NCBI RefSeq assembly: GCF_022539665.2
Contig: NC_081334.1
Coordinates: 3,844,001-3,908,000, forward strand
Source of the DNA: Daphnia carinata
Taxonomy: Eukaryota; Arthropoda; Branchiopoda; Diplostraca; Daphniidae
Length of the DNA: 64,000 bases
Direction: 5' to 3'
Shown here: piece by piece, positions 1 to 10,772 of the stretch
Layout: each line of letters begins with the position of its first letter
Position numbering within the stretch: the first letter of the stretch is position 1
The notes under the pieces: model-generated
The model's input: only the letters and a program-made list of their open reading frames with translations
Database searches by the model: none
Told to the model about the DNA's origin: nothing
Program-made: the position numbers and the translations under genes

Positions 1-359
1 CGTTACTTCCATCGTGAATCGGATAAAATCAAAGTGGCCCAAGGTGTTAGCGGCGCTATCCAAGATCGAGGATCAGCTTTGCGTTTCTTACCCTATCTAC
101 AGACGGGTATTCGACATGGTTGCCAGGACATTGGAGCTCGCTCTCTGTCTCATTTGAGGTACAAATCGGGGTGCATGGATCATTTTGTGCGACCCTAAAA
201 TTTTATTTTCGTAGTATTAGTCGGATTCTTTAATTTAGAGTGTTTTCTTATAGGGCCATGATGTACTCAGGAGAGCTAAAGTTCGAACGCCGTACTCCTT
301 CTGCCCAAATGGAAGGAGGCGTTCATGGCCTCTACTCTTACGAGAAACGTCTATTTTAA
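1..359 (+). CDS. Inosine-5'-monophosphate dehydrogenase, C-terminal end (partial)
   Basis: These are the last two exons of IMP dehydrogenase, the NAD-dependent enzyme that converts IMP to XMP in guanine nucleotide synthesis. Exon 1..158 (open at the window edge) encodes the conserved stretch with [22 protein letters not shown] and [14 protein letters not shown] intron (159-253) is followed by exon 254..359, encoding [29 protein letters not shown] and KRLF, then TAA. The join keeps phase (CAT TTG AG|G GCC). The terminal region matches the family closely, so the identity is secure; the active-site part lies to the left of the window. No lesions are visible in the part present. Confidence 0.93.
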
Positions 360-1286
360 AACAAGAAGATACGGAATCCAGTCAACAGCTTTAATCTACA
401 ATGCTCAGCTGATATTAACTAATCCTGGAGTCACAATTTAAACTTGAATTGGAGCTCAGCCAAATTGAAATTGGACAATACCCTATTCCAAATCCATGGG
501 TTTCACTTCTAATCTCAATTAACGAAAGTCCAATTCAAATTTGAACCATAGCTCTTGCAACTGACCATATAGGTGCTCTTTGTGTAGGACACCTGTTTAC
601 GTCTTGTCCGACTTGTTGTTATCGGCACATTCCCCAACACTGTGACAAACAAAATTTTGGTTTTCATTTAGAGAATCAATCCTTTTCCTTAATTAATTCT
701 AAATGATTATTTTTTGAAATGAGATGTTTCAAATTAGGTCGTTCTACCAGAAGTGTATAACTGTGTTAGTTTCTCAGCATGTCCTGTTGACCACTTTTCA
801 GATTCTCATGCATTGGAGAACAATGTAATGAGACTGAATTTCTTTGTTTATCTTTATATTTCTGTGAAAGAAATATAGATTTATAGTGGAACACGCTGTC
901 GAAAGAAAAAGTGATTATTCACTGATTTTGATGCAAGGTTTCTTGTTTGAAGTGATGTCGACAACGTAGAAAAGATTCAAAGATGTATTTAACTGGCTTA
1001 ACTAATAGGAAAAAATGCAGGAAGCCTAATTCTTAGGAGCACACGAAATGGGCGATTTTTGGGTTAGGTCCAGAATTTCAGGAAAGTTTTGAGTACAAAA
1101 TCCGATAGTACGCAGGTAAGTAATTGAGACCATTTTCCATTAACATTGGTGCACTTATAACCCAACGTTCATCACCGGTTTCAAAGCCCCTTAAAGACAA
1201 TATAAGCACTATAACATATCACACAAAAATGTAAGTCACTTAAATGCAAGTAATGCGTTTTAATAACTGATTAAATGCCATGAGCA
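360..1286. other. Intergenic spacer, nothing recognised
   Basis: About 930 bp of AT-rich sequence between the convergent 3' ends of IMP dehydrogenase and the sulfotransferase. It presumably holds both 3' UTRs. I see no coding exon, RNA gene or repeat in it. Confidence 0.5.
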
Positions 1287-2473
1287 TTAATCGAACCCTG
1301 GAGAATGATAGTCGAAGAGCCTGAAATCCATCTCGTATATGTGATAGAGATGCAGCAGTTCTTCCCGCGTGAGATGTTTGGTATACTCTTCGACAAGTGA
1401 GTTTGTGCTTGACGGTCGATCGGATCGGGGAAAGCTAACTTTTTGATTGAGATTTGCTTTCTCCAACACTAACCATGCATCGTCCATGAGAGTTTCGTAT
1501 TTTCCGATCACGTTGTACTGAATGGTGCACGGCAAACAAAGGTCTACCATTGGGCGCCAGTGTTCGTTGAAATTAGCACGCGCAACTGTGCGAGGATCGA
1601 TTATGTACTGGACGAACTCACGAAACGTGACGTCATGACCTCGCGAAAGAGATTCTTCCGAAGCATTGGTGCGATATTGTTTGATGATTTGACGTCCATA
1701 TCGCGAACGAAAGTAGTCAGAACTGGAACTATTTTGGCCAAACTTGTTACGGAAGGCGGAAACGAGCCTCTCAAATGGATGCCGGATAAACATGAATTTC
1801 ATGAAGTGATCTAAGCGATAGCGTATTTCTTCACCAGTATAATTGTCTAGGCGGCGGAAGACATTCAAACGATGGGAGTCATCTGCTACGATGGCTAGAG
1901 GATTGGTTGTGTTTGCTTTGCCCATCAACACCATCTGACCAATAAAGATTTGATATGATTGATGTAAAAATTGTAGGTTTACTTTGCAAAACATGACTCA
2001 CCAGTAATCTTTTCCAGTTTGTGCATGCAACTTTTGGCACATAACAATATAGTAGTCTGTGTTCCTCATCAACAATAATATGATCCAGTAGCACACGGTC
2101 CTTTATAACTGAGTCAAGATTTGGGTATCTTTGAGAAAGTGTGCATACCTCTTTTGCTAATTTTTTTCTTTGGGTTTGCTCTGTTTCTAAGGTAGTGATA
2201 GACTTCTCAGGCAAATACTTTTCTGTACCAGCATTTGCTGGAAAGGAATCTGTAAACGAAATATCAGAAAAATGCATTTGTAGCCATAATTTCCAAAATA
2301 TTAGATGTTACACAACTATAAAAAACATTACCATCAGTTTTTTGATTAAATACAAGGCTAACATGATGGCTGGGGAGTTTACCATTCATAACAATTACAC
2401 CAAGCCACAAACCAAACACTGACAAGAGCACCAACACAAGCTGCTTACTTCTTCGAAGTAGTACAACTCGCAT
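1287..2473 (-). CDS. Carbohydrate (chondroitin-type) sulfotransferase, CHST11/C4ST-like
   Basis: Golgi type II membrane enzyme that transfers sulfate from PAPS to a sugar, in the sulfotransferase-2 family with chondroitin 4-O-sulfotransferases. Exons on the minus strand: 2332..2473, 2002..2249, 1287..1934; all joins keep phase and give 345 residues. A short basic N-terminus is followed by one membrane segment (about residues 11-29). The 5'-phosphosulfate-binding motif [10 protein letters not shown] sits just before the exon 2/3 join and the 3'-phosphate-binding motif [15 protein letters not shown] follows in exon 3. The C-terminal region with [20 protein letters not shown] and the final [10 protein letters not shown] is typical of the family. 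Length fits. The exact acceptor sugar cannot be read from sequence. The 5' end faces a divergent neighbour. Confidence 0.9.
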
Positions 2474-2958
2474 TTTGACTAACTAATTTTGATAGGAAAT
2501 AATAAGTGATAACCTTGTCTATTAAATTCATGAAAAACCCTGATGCTTGTTTGGAGAATAACTTCAAAGCAAATATTTCCTGATGACTACTTAATGGTTA
2601 TAAGGTCTTCCGATTTTCTGGTAAGAAAACGATGGCAGTCCAGAGGGTAACATCATAAAGATTCTAAAATAGCCCACGAACTTGACTCTTTTCCCCCAAA
2701 AGTTTACTTTTCAACAAGGGTAAGGCGGGCACTACAATTCCACAAAGGCACATCGAGGTCCATTCAACACAAGAATGGATCGGAGGCCATGATTGTTTAT
2801 ACTTCAAAAGACAAGCGTGACGTCACACGCGGTTATTTTATAATATTTTTTGAATTGGCAACAGCGGGAATCGTCTGTTTAGGTACAAATCGAATATCCA
2901 CGCCCCCAGTTGCACGCGCTAATGGAAGTGATCGTGTTTTTTCTTGTTGTAATAAAAA
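2474..2958. promoter_or_regulatory. Divergent intergenic region between two head-to-head genes
   Basis: The 485 bp between the start codon of the minus-strand sulfotransferase (2473) and that of the plus-strand secreted protein (2959) must carry the promoters of both, unless one has a remote 5' exon. I could not point to a TATA box or initiator with confidence. Shared control of the two genes is only an inference from the arrangement. Confidence 0.4.
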
Positions 2959-5130
2959 ATGTGTAGTCGCCGTCCTGCGTCTTCTTCTTCAAAGCATATT
3001 TCATCACTTTGGTATTTGTTGGCAGTTATTTTTGCAGTAAGATGCGGGGTGTCACCATCCATAGATAATGATATTTTCAGTATGCGGTCCCCGTAATAGT
3101 TGTTTGATTTTGATGTATTTCCTTGTTTTTTTTTTTATTGAGATTTACATTTTCTTAGAATTCAATGCTTCAGAGATGACCTAATTCCTGTACTAAAGAT
3201 AACATGGGATGAATTCAGAGTAGAAGTGAATCAAGTACCGGAAACTGGTTCAGTTATAAAATATTTCCTCCAGTCAGAAGGAGCAAACTTAAGGTTGAAT
3301 TATGTAATATGAGTTGATTGTACACATTTTTAAATTTCAGTTCTTTTTTAATAGATCTACTGCAGTGGCATGCATTTCAACACAGAACTTGCCACTCTTC
3401 AAATTTTCTATTACTGGCAATTTGCTCAATCAACCTGTTGAATTTTACTTTGATCCCATGCTTGGGGATACCAATGGGTTCTTCCACTACCCAAAATCTG
3501 CAAAGAAACTATCGTTTTGGCTGAAAAAAATGGGTGATCAACAAGTATTTGAGGTTAACAAAATATTCTAAAAAGCTTGACTATAGCATACAATATCTTG
3601 TGATTTTTGATTTAAGGATGGTGAAATGCAAGGCTTCCCATGGAATTTCTTTTTCCAATACGTAATACAGGATACACCCTTTATTAATGGAACTTTGTCA
3701 ACCAACTGCAATCTTTATGAGGTAATTGTCAACATCTACTTGGACTTACTTAGATCTGGAAATGTAACATTTTCTTTAACCTTTCATGGTTTTAGACAAA
3801 TTCCAAACCAATGTGCATCTACAAAAGCATTTTGAATTTTCCAACAAGTCAAGTTTCCTGGGTTGCTCAAGGGAAAATTCATCGTTCCTCAGATAGTAGT
3901 ATCTTGTCAGCGCGGCTTACAAGAAGTGCATCTCACCAGCCGATAGCTCCGCTATTTTTCAATGCAAATTGGAACACTTCGCAAGAATCGTTCAGCCTCT
4001 CTTCGGACCTTGTCTTGGGTGAACAATCATTATTGTCATTGGCAATCACATCATCGTTTCTTAACGGGTATATTATTTTAGACTACGTCAGACTGCCGTT
4101 TTAGTGTATTTAATATTTATTGTATTTTTCATACATTGAAAATTAGGTGGCAATTGCACCTTGAGATTCTTTCATTTGCATTCGATTGGCGATGGTCAAG
4201 CAATTTGAGTATTCTACCGAAACAGGATGGCCGAGAGGTCACAGCTATATCAGAGGGAAACTACTTATTTCAGCCAAGTCCTATACCGATTAGATATCGC
4301 TTTGGCTTATTGGAAGGCAATTCATCTTCACAAGTGTTCATGCTACGACACAACATCAGCTCTGCGTTATATCGCTTTGAAGGCAATATGTCAATTGATG
4401 TGGAACCTACGGATTCACATCCAGAAATCATCACAAAAATTACCCAAAAAATACGTACATCATCATTAGAAAGACCTTTGCGACTTGACCTACAACAGAT
4501 TTTTCACGAATCTGGCTATTGGACGTGGGAAACCGTTGTGTTGAGGTCCGGTTTGTTCGACATGCACGTTTCAGGGCACTGGAACGATACAGTTCTTCAA
4601 CATTACCGAAAACTCTTCCAGATTCATTCGCACGATGAAGACTGTTTACCCTCAATGAACTTAGAACTTGATTATTCAGATCGACGCCGCTTCTATCACC
4701 AGATCTCATATCCGTTTTTGGCCTGTTCGTACGGTCTTCTTGTTCAGCTTTCTGACACTTCCAGGTTCTTACCTGCTGAAGTAAAAATTCTTTATCGAGA
4801 CGAATTCAAAGCAAATCACTCACGAAGCATATTGCAACTGAAGCTCTCTGAAGTTAATTCAATTTTGAACGCCAAAGTATCTACTGAGTGGTCGGACATA
4901 AATCGAATGACTGCAGCTATTAAAAACCACCTGGATAAGGTATAAATTTAAAGCATATAGTTGCTATTGTTTTTTTAAAACTATTTTTAAATTTTCAGAT
5001 TACCAATTGGATGGCAGATGAACAACATCCTATTAACCAGCTTCTTAAACCAATTCTCCGTCGGCCTACTCTTGCCAAAAGTTTTGCTGATGCGTTGAAG
5101 TGGCTAGAAAACTATTCAGGATTGTATTAG
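2959..5130 (+). CDS. Predicted secreted, beta-rich protein, family not recognised
   Basis: Seven exons join in phase: 2959..3092, 3159..3293, 3355..3553, 3617..3721, 3796..4067, 4147..4939, 4999..5130, giving 589 residues. The N-terminus carries a hydrophobic signal-like segment (about residues 16-30, SLWYLLAVIFAVRCG). The rest is made of alternating polar/hydrophobic stretches with many N-glycosylation sequons (for example NGT, NMS, NHS) and few cysteines, reminiscent of amphipathic beta-strand regions of large lipid transfer proteins (apolipophorin/vitellogenin type), but I see no diagnostic motif. The ORF stops at TAG 5128-5130, yet coding-like sequence of the same flavour continues beyond it (5220-5397) in a shifted frame, so the gene may be truncated or decaying. 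Exon structure is well supported by phase; function is unknown. Confidence 0.6.
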
Positions 5131-6041
5131 GGCTTTGAACCAAAAGTCTGCTAATACGGTAGATCAAATTATACTGAAGTATTTTTAGGCCCTCCTCCAA
5201 CCGCCCTACATCTAAATTTCAATTGAAAATGGAGAGATTGTTAAGAAGCATCGCGTTGAAATGACAATTCCTCTCAAATTTTTCCGACCTCATTCTACAG
5301 CCACCTGGAAAACAAACTGGAATAGATTCTCAACAGCTGGTCTTCTTCGTCCGGCGTTGGAAAGTGGTGCGTCGAGAGATGAAACTAAAACCTAAGTAAT
5401 CCGAACTTTACCATTAAAATTAGGTAAGATGATTAACATTGTTTCAGTTTAACCCTTAGTTTCTGTTATGATTACCAGAAGCCTATGGTTACCGGTAAAT
5501 CTTTCCTAGCTATCGTGCCATACAAATTCTGTCAGATTAAATTTTTTTCTTATTGGATTTTTTTACATTTGTAGATCATCTCGTCTGAGTATTGGCCGAT
5601 GAAAAATCGGTTTGGGCAACATTCATGATTGCTAGTCATTTTACCATTTCCTCAGCCAAACACCTCGTTTTAAAGGGTAAAGATTAGACAAGAGAAAAAT
5701 AAGCTAAGACTCATCAACTTATGCTGTTCATAACACAGAAATTTAAGGGCTGTGTTAAGTATCACTAGGTGTTGCCTCCGTTCAGTCGCTGCTGGTTCGC
5801 AAAGTAATTTGAAGTTAAAACAAATTACGAATGGTATAGATGCATGTATTCAAAATTGTATAGATAATTAACCGTTTCCCTCTCCGTATCCATAAGTGCA
5901 CATACCCCTTTAAGTGACTAGAACAAAAACAAAACCATTCCAAATGTAAAGGGAAATTAGAAAATTCCCAAGTTCAGCCATTGTCGAAACCCACCCTACC
6001 CAAAGTACGTGTTAGTAATATCCTATTCTCTAAACATTGCT
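5131..6041 (+). other. Spacer holding a decayed continuation of the preceding gene
   Basis: After the TAG at 5130, an open stretch at about 5216..5397 reads as IENGEIVKKHRVEMTIPLK followed by FFRPHSTATWKTNWNRF and ends in TAA. It has the same composition as the secreted protein upstream but is not in frame with exon 7 by any join I could make without a stop. The remainder to 6041 shows nothing I recognise and probably includes the 3' flank of the minus-strand protease gene. Confidence 0.4.
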
Positions 6042-9000
6042 CTATTTTGGTGGTTTCAAAGTAATGAAATCGTTGTCTGCGTAGCCCGAGTCGCTCTTTC
6101 CGTTGTCTTTGGCTGCCTTTAAGGTCTCGGCGTCGATTTCGTCTTTCACAGGTTTTCCATCTTTGTCCAACGTAAAGTAATCCTTTGGTGTTTTAGGTAC
6201 ATCAAAATAGGCCATCATTCAGATCGTGCACTACTCTCGAAAACAAGACTATAATACAACCTCAAGTGCAGCGGGGATTTTGTGATGGGCTTCACCCGTC
6301 ATCGGAGCGTTATTTGCCAAATCCAAATCGGTGTGTTGGCCTACTCTGCGAGTCAATCCTTCTGCTACGTCGGTCGACACGCATGATCGTTGAAGACAGT
6401 ATAGCTCCTTTTGGCCGTCATTACCGCACCAAGTGCCATCAGGAAAATGGGCAGAGACATCAGGCAAACTATTCAAATCCAAACGTGGCGTGTAAAAGCC
6501 ATCTCGGTCATTGCGCTTGCAGAAAATGGCGCACGATTGCCAGGGACGTTCTAGTATGAAAATAAAAATATGCACATGATTAAAACTTTTGCCAGACAAT
6601 GGATGGGTGTTAAGAAAAACTTACTGTCTGAATAAGCAGCTTGCATGCCTGTTCCTTTCGGATCGATAAACGGTACAAATTGGCTGAATTTGGCACACTG
6701 CTGGGTAGCAAATTCGACAGGCGTTGTTCGTGGTTTTCCAGTGCAAACCTGAGCATCGTCGCAAGTCGCCGCTTTGACACTGGCACCTTCACAACGGTGT
6801 AACACATCGCTTGGCTTGGGATTATTACATTCTCTTTCACTCACAATGGCTCCTGTTAAGGGCATCGTATATTTCAGCCATTGGTGCAGAATTTAAAAAT
6901 CTTATTTTGCAAATGGGTTACCTTTGGATTTCTGAAGACAGCCTGAAGTGCAAGGTTTGCTTTTCCAATCTGACCATCCACCTTGGATTGATTGTACAAT
7001 GACAGAACGACCTGTCGGGACGCAGTTTCCTCCATCACACCACTTGAAATGCAATAGAGTATTATTGAATTTTTTCAAGTACATTTTAAACAAGTAATCA
7101 AGTTCTAGGATTCACCATCGAAGACCCACAGACGGTTCCTGGAAGTGCTGGTCCAGACGTAAAGAAACCATCGCGATTGGGCGTTCTGCATTTCAACGAA
7201 TTACACGATCCCTTTCATGTAAAATGGTATAACAATTGGATTACATTTTGGTTTGAATTAAGCTATTTAAGTCTTTTTACAGCTATATCAGCATTAGTGG
7301 CAAAGTAAGCAACAGCAGCCTTGTCCCTCAAGAGAATTCGGCATTGCTCGTCTGCTGTCCATAGTTGACCGGGCTTGTCTCCATATTTGTCGTGATTGTA
7401 GTCGGGAAATTTGCCAGACGGGACGTCGTTCATGCAAGTTTCACTGCTCAAATGGAAGGTTACTATTTTTTGTACGTCGTTTGTTAATTAGTTAAATGCG
7501 TAAAAGTGAATTTTTACGTGATAGAAGCTAAAGTTTTGGCGCTGCACGTCGACCATGTAGCTTCTCCTACCACACCACGTGACGGACTCATGATGTAACC
7601 TATGAAACGCAGTATGAATGGTAAAATAGTTTTTACATTTTTTCCAGGTTTGCCTTCGAAACATGTTTGGTACCTTCTGTCGGACATGTATTTCCAGAAC
7701 TATCGTGGGACATTCCTAAACTGCAAAAAGGCATTGATAATTCTGTAATCAATGATTCCTAGTTCTAAAAAAAAACTATTTTGATATCTTCATAGAAGAG
7801 TCTACTTACTTGTGACCAATTTCATGGGCCATCACATAAACTGATGTGAATCCAGTGGAAGGATATGGCTGCCCCTGCTGGTTGGTGATACCGAATTCTC
7901 CAATAACACAATTGTAAATATTTGTGCAAACTCCAGTTACCGTGGACAAGCCTTTTTGGAATCATACACCAGACAAGTATCATAATTTGCTTTTGAAAGG
8001 TAGAGTTTTTTAAAGATGACATACCCATTGTTACGTAATTGTTTTTCCCATTTTCAACAGCATAAAAATCAAGCCCAGACAGCAACAGTGCCATATCCCA
8101 ATGCTCAGCTTCAGTATCTGAAGGTTTATTGAGTTTTGTTTGGAATGCACAGAAGGAATCAAGCAGTTTCCCTCGATCGCCGCTGTTGATTAAATTAGCC
8201 GGTGCCTTGGCATGGAATTCCATGTAGACGATTGAGAGGTCAACTCGCTGGCCCAAGCTAGGGAGGTGATACAGCGCTTGCATCTAGGTAAATATAGAGA
8301 TTTTCTTTCAACTTCCAATTGCTATTTTTTAATCAATTTTTTACCGCATTGACGAAGGCTAGAACCAATTCGCGGAGCTTCACGTATTCTTTTTCCCCTA
8401 GGTAGGGCATAAACAATCCCAATGCCGCTTGATCGACGAAAATTCCCAGCTCAATGATCTTGTTAGATGCAGCTTTGCCAGTAATGGATTTCTCAAGAGC
8501 ATTTTTACTTGAGCCCTGACTAGATTTACCAGAAACGTCATTTCCCTTGGCCTTAGCCCCCTTGCTCTGCTTAGTCTTCCGTTTTTCTTTTGATTCAGAT
8601 TCCACCTGATCGAATAATACGTAAAATTTTAGGTTGGCAGAGATAATTTTCCAGTTTTTTTTTTTTTACCAGGACGGGTTCCTTTGCAAGCATCGGTTTC
8701 ATCCTTACAGGTAAATCCGCTAAAGTGCAAATCAAAAATTATTGAAATCATTAAATAATTTTTCATGTTTGCGTAGTGTACCGTCGCAACTTCGCTGATG
8801 AGCTTTAAGATGAGGGAAAGGATCAACCGTGCGAAGGATATGAGCGCCAACCATGATTATTTCGTTACCCTCTTCGGAAGGAGGATGCAGCAGCTGACGA
8901 AGTCGGGGTGGAATTGGTCGAATTTCCATTGGTTTCCCCCCATCGATCACGTAACCATGCTTTTTAAAAAATATATACTTATTTGTTCATTATCAAAGAT

Positions 9001-9624
9001 CAATTCGTAGACCTTACAATGTCATCTTCAGTACAGTGACTCAGAGCGGCTGCGAGTCCACCGTCAACGTGAAGGAAATGGCATTCGATGCCTCTAGGAT
9101 GTTCCTCCACAACTTCTTTATTAAGCCCCCCGCTACTCCTCACAACCGTCTTCATGTTTGGCGCCATGAGAAAATTATTTGGCCGCACTTTAAGGTCATA
9201 TTTCCTATTAATTTTATATGGTTAATAAAGGTAGCGTTTAAAATAGCTTATTTATCAAATTTTTCATACTTTCCGTTGGCAGCGAAAGAATAATGAGCAT
9301 GGTTGTCATGCGGTCCGCTGCGTTTTGTCTTGGGCCTAATGTCGCGCTGAAGAGGATCTTCGGCTACGAAAACTTGATGACGGCGGATGTAAATCACCTC
9401 GTAATCGTCCACTTGTGACGAATTGTCAACGCCAAATGTCCGACCCAATTCGTCTCCGTTCATGAACGTGTGCAGAGTGCGCAACAACTATAAATTGTGT
9501 GAGTGACGATAACATATTTTTCTAATTCAATTAAAAAAGTAAGATCGTATACCTCTGAAGGCTGTTGAATCACTCCCGCCGATGCCAAAGCAATAGCAGA
9601 TAAGAAAAGAATTATGCACTTCAT
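6042..9624 (-). CDS. ADAMTS-like secreted zinc metalloprotease
   Basis: Sixteen exons: 9553..9624, 9270..9487, 9018..9204, 8782..8959, 8670..8719, 8345..8605, 8025..8283, 7810..7951, 7674..7720, 7518..7599, 7281..7446, 7116..7211, 6922..7042, 6625..6852, 6261..6550, 6042..6182; about 845 residues. A signal peptide (MKCIILFLSAIALASAG) precedes a prodomain with a basic, furin-like KTKR site and a Lys/Ser-rich linker. The reprolysin catalytic domain has the zinc site HEIGHNLGMSHD, split between exons 8 and 9, and a Met-turn GYIMSP. A disintegrin-like/Cys-rich part with LWTADEQCRILL follows, then one thrombospondin type-1 repeat (GGWSDWKSKPC) and a Cys-rich tail. Repeated TSP1 modules typical of larger ADAMTS enzymes are absent. 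The last exon's acceptor is uncertain: the open frame begins upstream at MMAYFDVP but an in-frame stop precedes it, so I used the AG at 6183-6184. Confidence 0.85.
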
Positions 9625-9986
9625 CGTTTTAGCTTAAAGCTCACGAGTGATTCCGAACGGAAAATGTCAGCCATTTATATGCTTCGTACGTCGTGTTCCA
9701 TACTGGTGAGCAGGTGTAACGTATTTAAATCAACATGTTTCGTTGTAACAGCTGCTAATAATATGCTGTTGGTTACCTATGTATTTATCTCTGTATTGCT
9801 TAATTTTTTTTATGCAGAGACAATCAAAACTGTCATGTTCATAAAAATATGCTAAAAAAAAAAGCAAACAAAAAAAGACAGAGCATTCCAAAATGCAGGA
9901 ACATCAAGGACACGAACTGCATATCATTGTGAGTTTATAAACTTCTAATAAATCTTTTTTATTACTTATTGTTTATTGTATGTTTA
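9625..9986. other. Short intergenic spacer
   Basis: About 360 bp between the ADAMTS-like gene and the 3' end of the Ig-domain gene, both on the minus strand. It holds the ADAMTS TATA box and an A-rich stretch near 9855-9880. Nothing else was recognised. Confidence 0.5.
9671..9679 (-). promoter_or_regulatory. TATA box of the ADAMTS-like gene
   Basis: On the minus strand the sequence reads TATAAATGG, about 47 bp upstream of the start codon at 9624. Spacing is compatible with a very short 5' UTR. No other TATA-like sequence is closer. Confidence 0.5.
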
Positions 9987-10713
9987 TTAGACAAGGAGGA
10001 AAGGGATATCCTGGTAAACGGTCCTGGTTTGACGGAAGTGGGTGTTATCGCGACGGGTGGCTATGCAACGGTAGACACCTTCATCGCGGGCAGAATATTC
10101 TCCTATAACGAGCCGCGACCCAGCAATCGATTGTTGACGGATGGAAAATCGTGGATCTTGTCGATCTAGTGCCCAGCTATCCACACCATTTCGCTCCAGC
10201 TTCTCCCACACGATATTCTGGAACGTTTAAAGCAAGTATTCAGCATTTTTTATTAAGAATTTAAAGATAATTTATAGGTTTGAGAATATCCTGATTTACC
10301 GAGATGATGTCGAATGTGGGGGGAAACTGGCAGGTGAGTTCTGCCTCCTGGCCGTTGACTCGAACCTGTCCCTGACCGACCAACTGCGGGTAGGCCTCGT
10401 TGGTGTAGTAATCATCGCGGTAGCCGACACTCTCGTAGTTGAGACCGTGCAGCGACGTGTAGCCGCTGCCCTTGATCCGGTTGCCCATGTATCGCGTAGT
10501 TCCCGGTAGATAGCCAAAATCAAGTGGGCGATAATCTGATCCACTATCGAAACTATTAGCCAAAAGCGGATCCGAGTCTTCCATTGGAGATCCCGGAATC
10601 ATGGAGTCGGGTATCGTTCCTAACGAACCTGGACGAGATTTGGGAATTAGGGCGGTAACCGTTGCTACCAGTACACATGACAATAGGAGAATAATCAAGT
10701 AACTTTGCTTCAT
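9987..10713 (-). CDS. Small secreted immunoglobulin-domain protein
   Basis: Two exons, 10300..10713 and 9987..10217, join in phase 0 to give 214 residues. The N-terminus is a clean signal peptide (MKQSYLIILLLSCVLVATV). Residues of roughly 25-110 are rich in Gly, Tyr, Ser and Pro and look disordered. A single Ig-like domain follows: the first cysteine in AELTCQFPP, the tryptophan in NIVWEKLE just after the intron, and the second cysteine in DEGVYRCIATR, the usual Y.C signature. The chain ends soon after the F/G strands, with no membrane segment, so it is probably secreted. The intron falls between the first Cys and the Trp. Partner unknown. Confidence 0.8.
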
Positions 10714-10763
10714 CTTGTGACGACTGGAGATGCACTAAAGTAGACGAACTTTGTGACTGGGCC

Positions 10764-10772
10764 CTTTAAATA
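10764..10772 (-). promoter_or_regulatory. TATA box of the Ig-domain gene
   Basis: The minus strand reads TATTTAAAG about 50 bp upstream of the start codon at 10713, a good TATA-like element at a plausible distance for a short 5' UTR. Confidence 0.5.

Noticed and set aside
1560-1814. 84-codon plus-strand ORF within the sulfotransferase
   Set aside because: Antisense to a well-supported coding exon.
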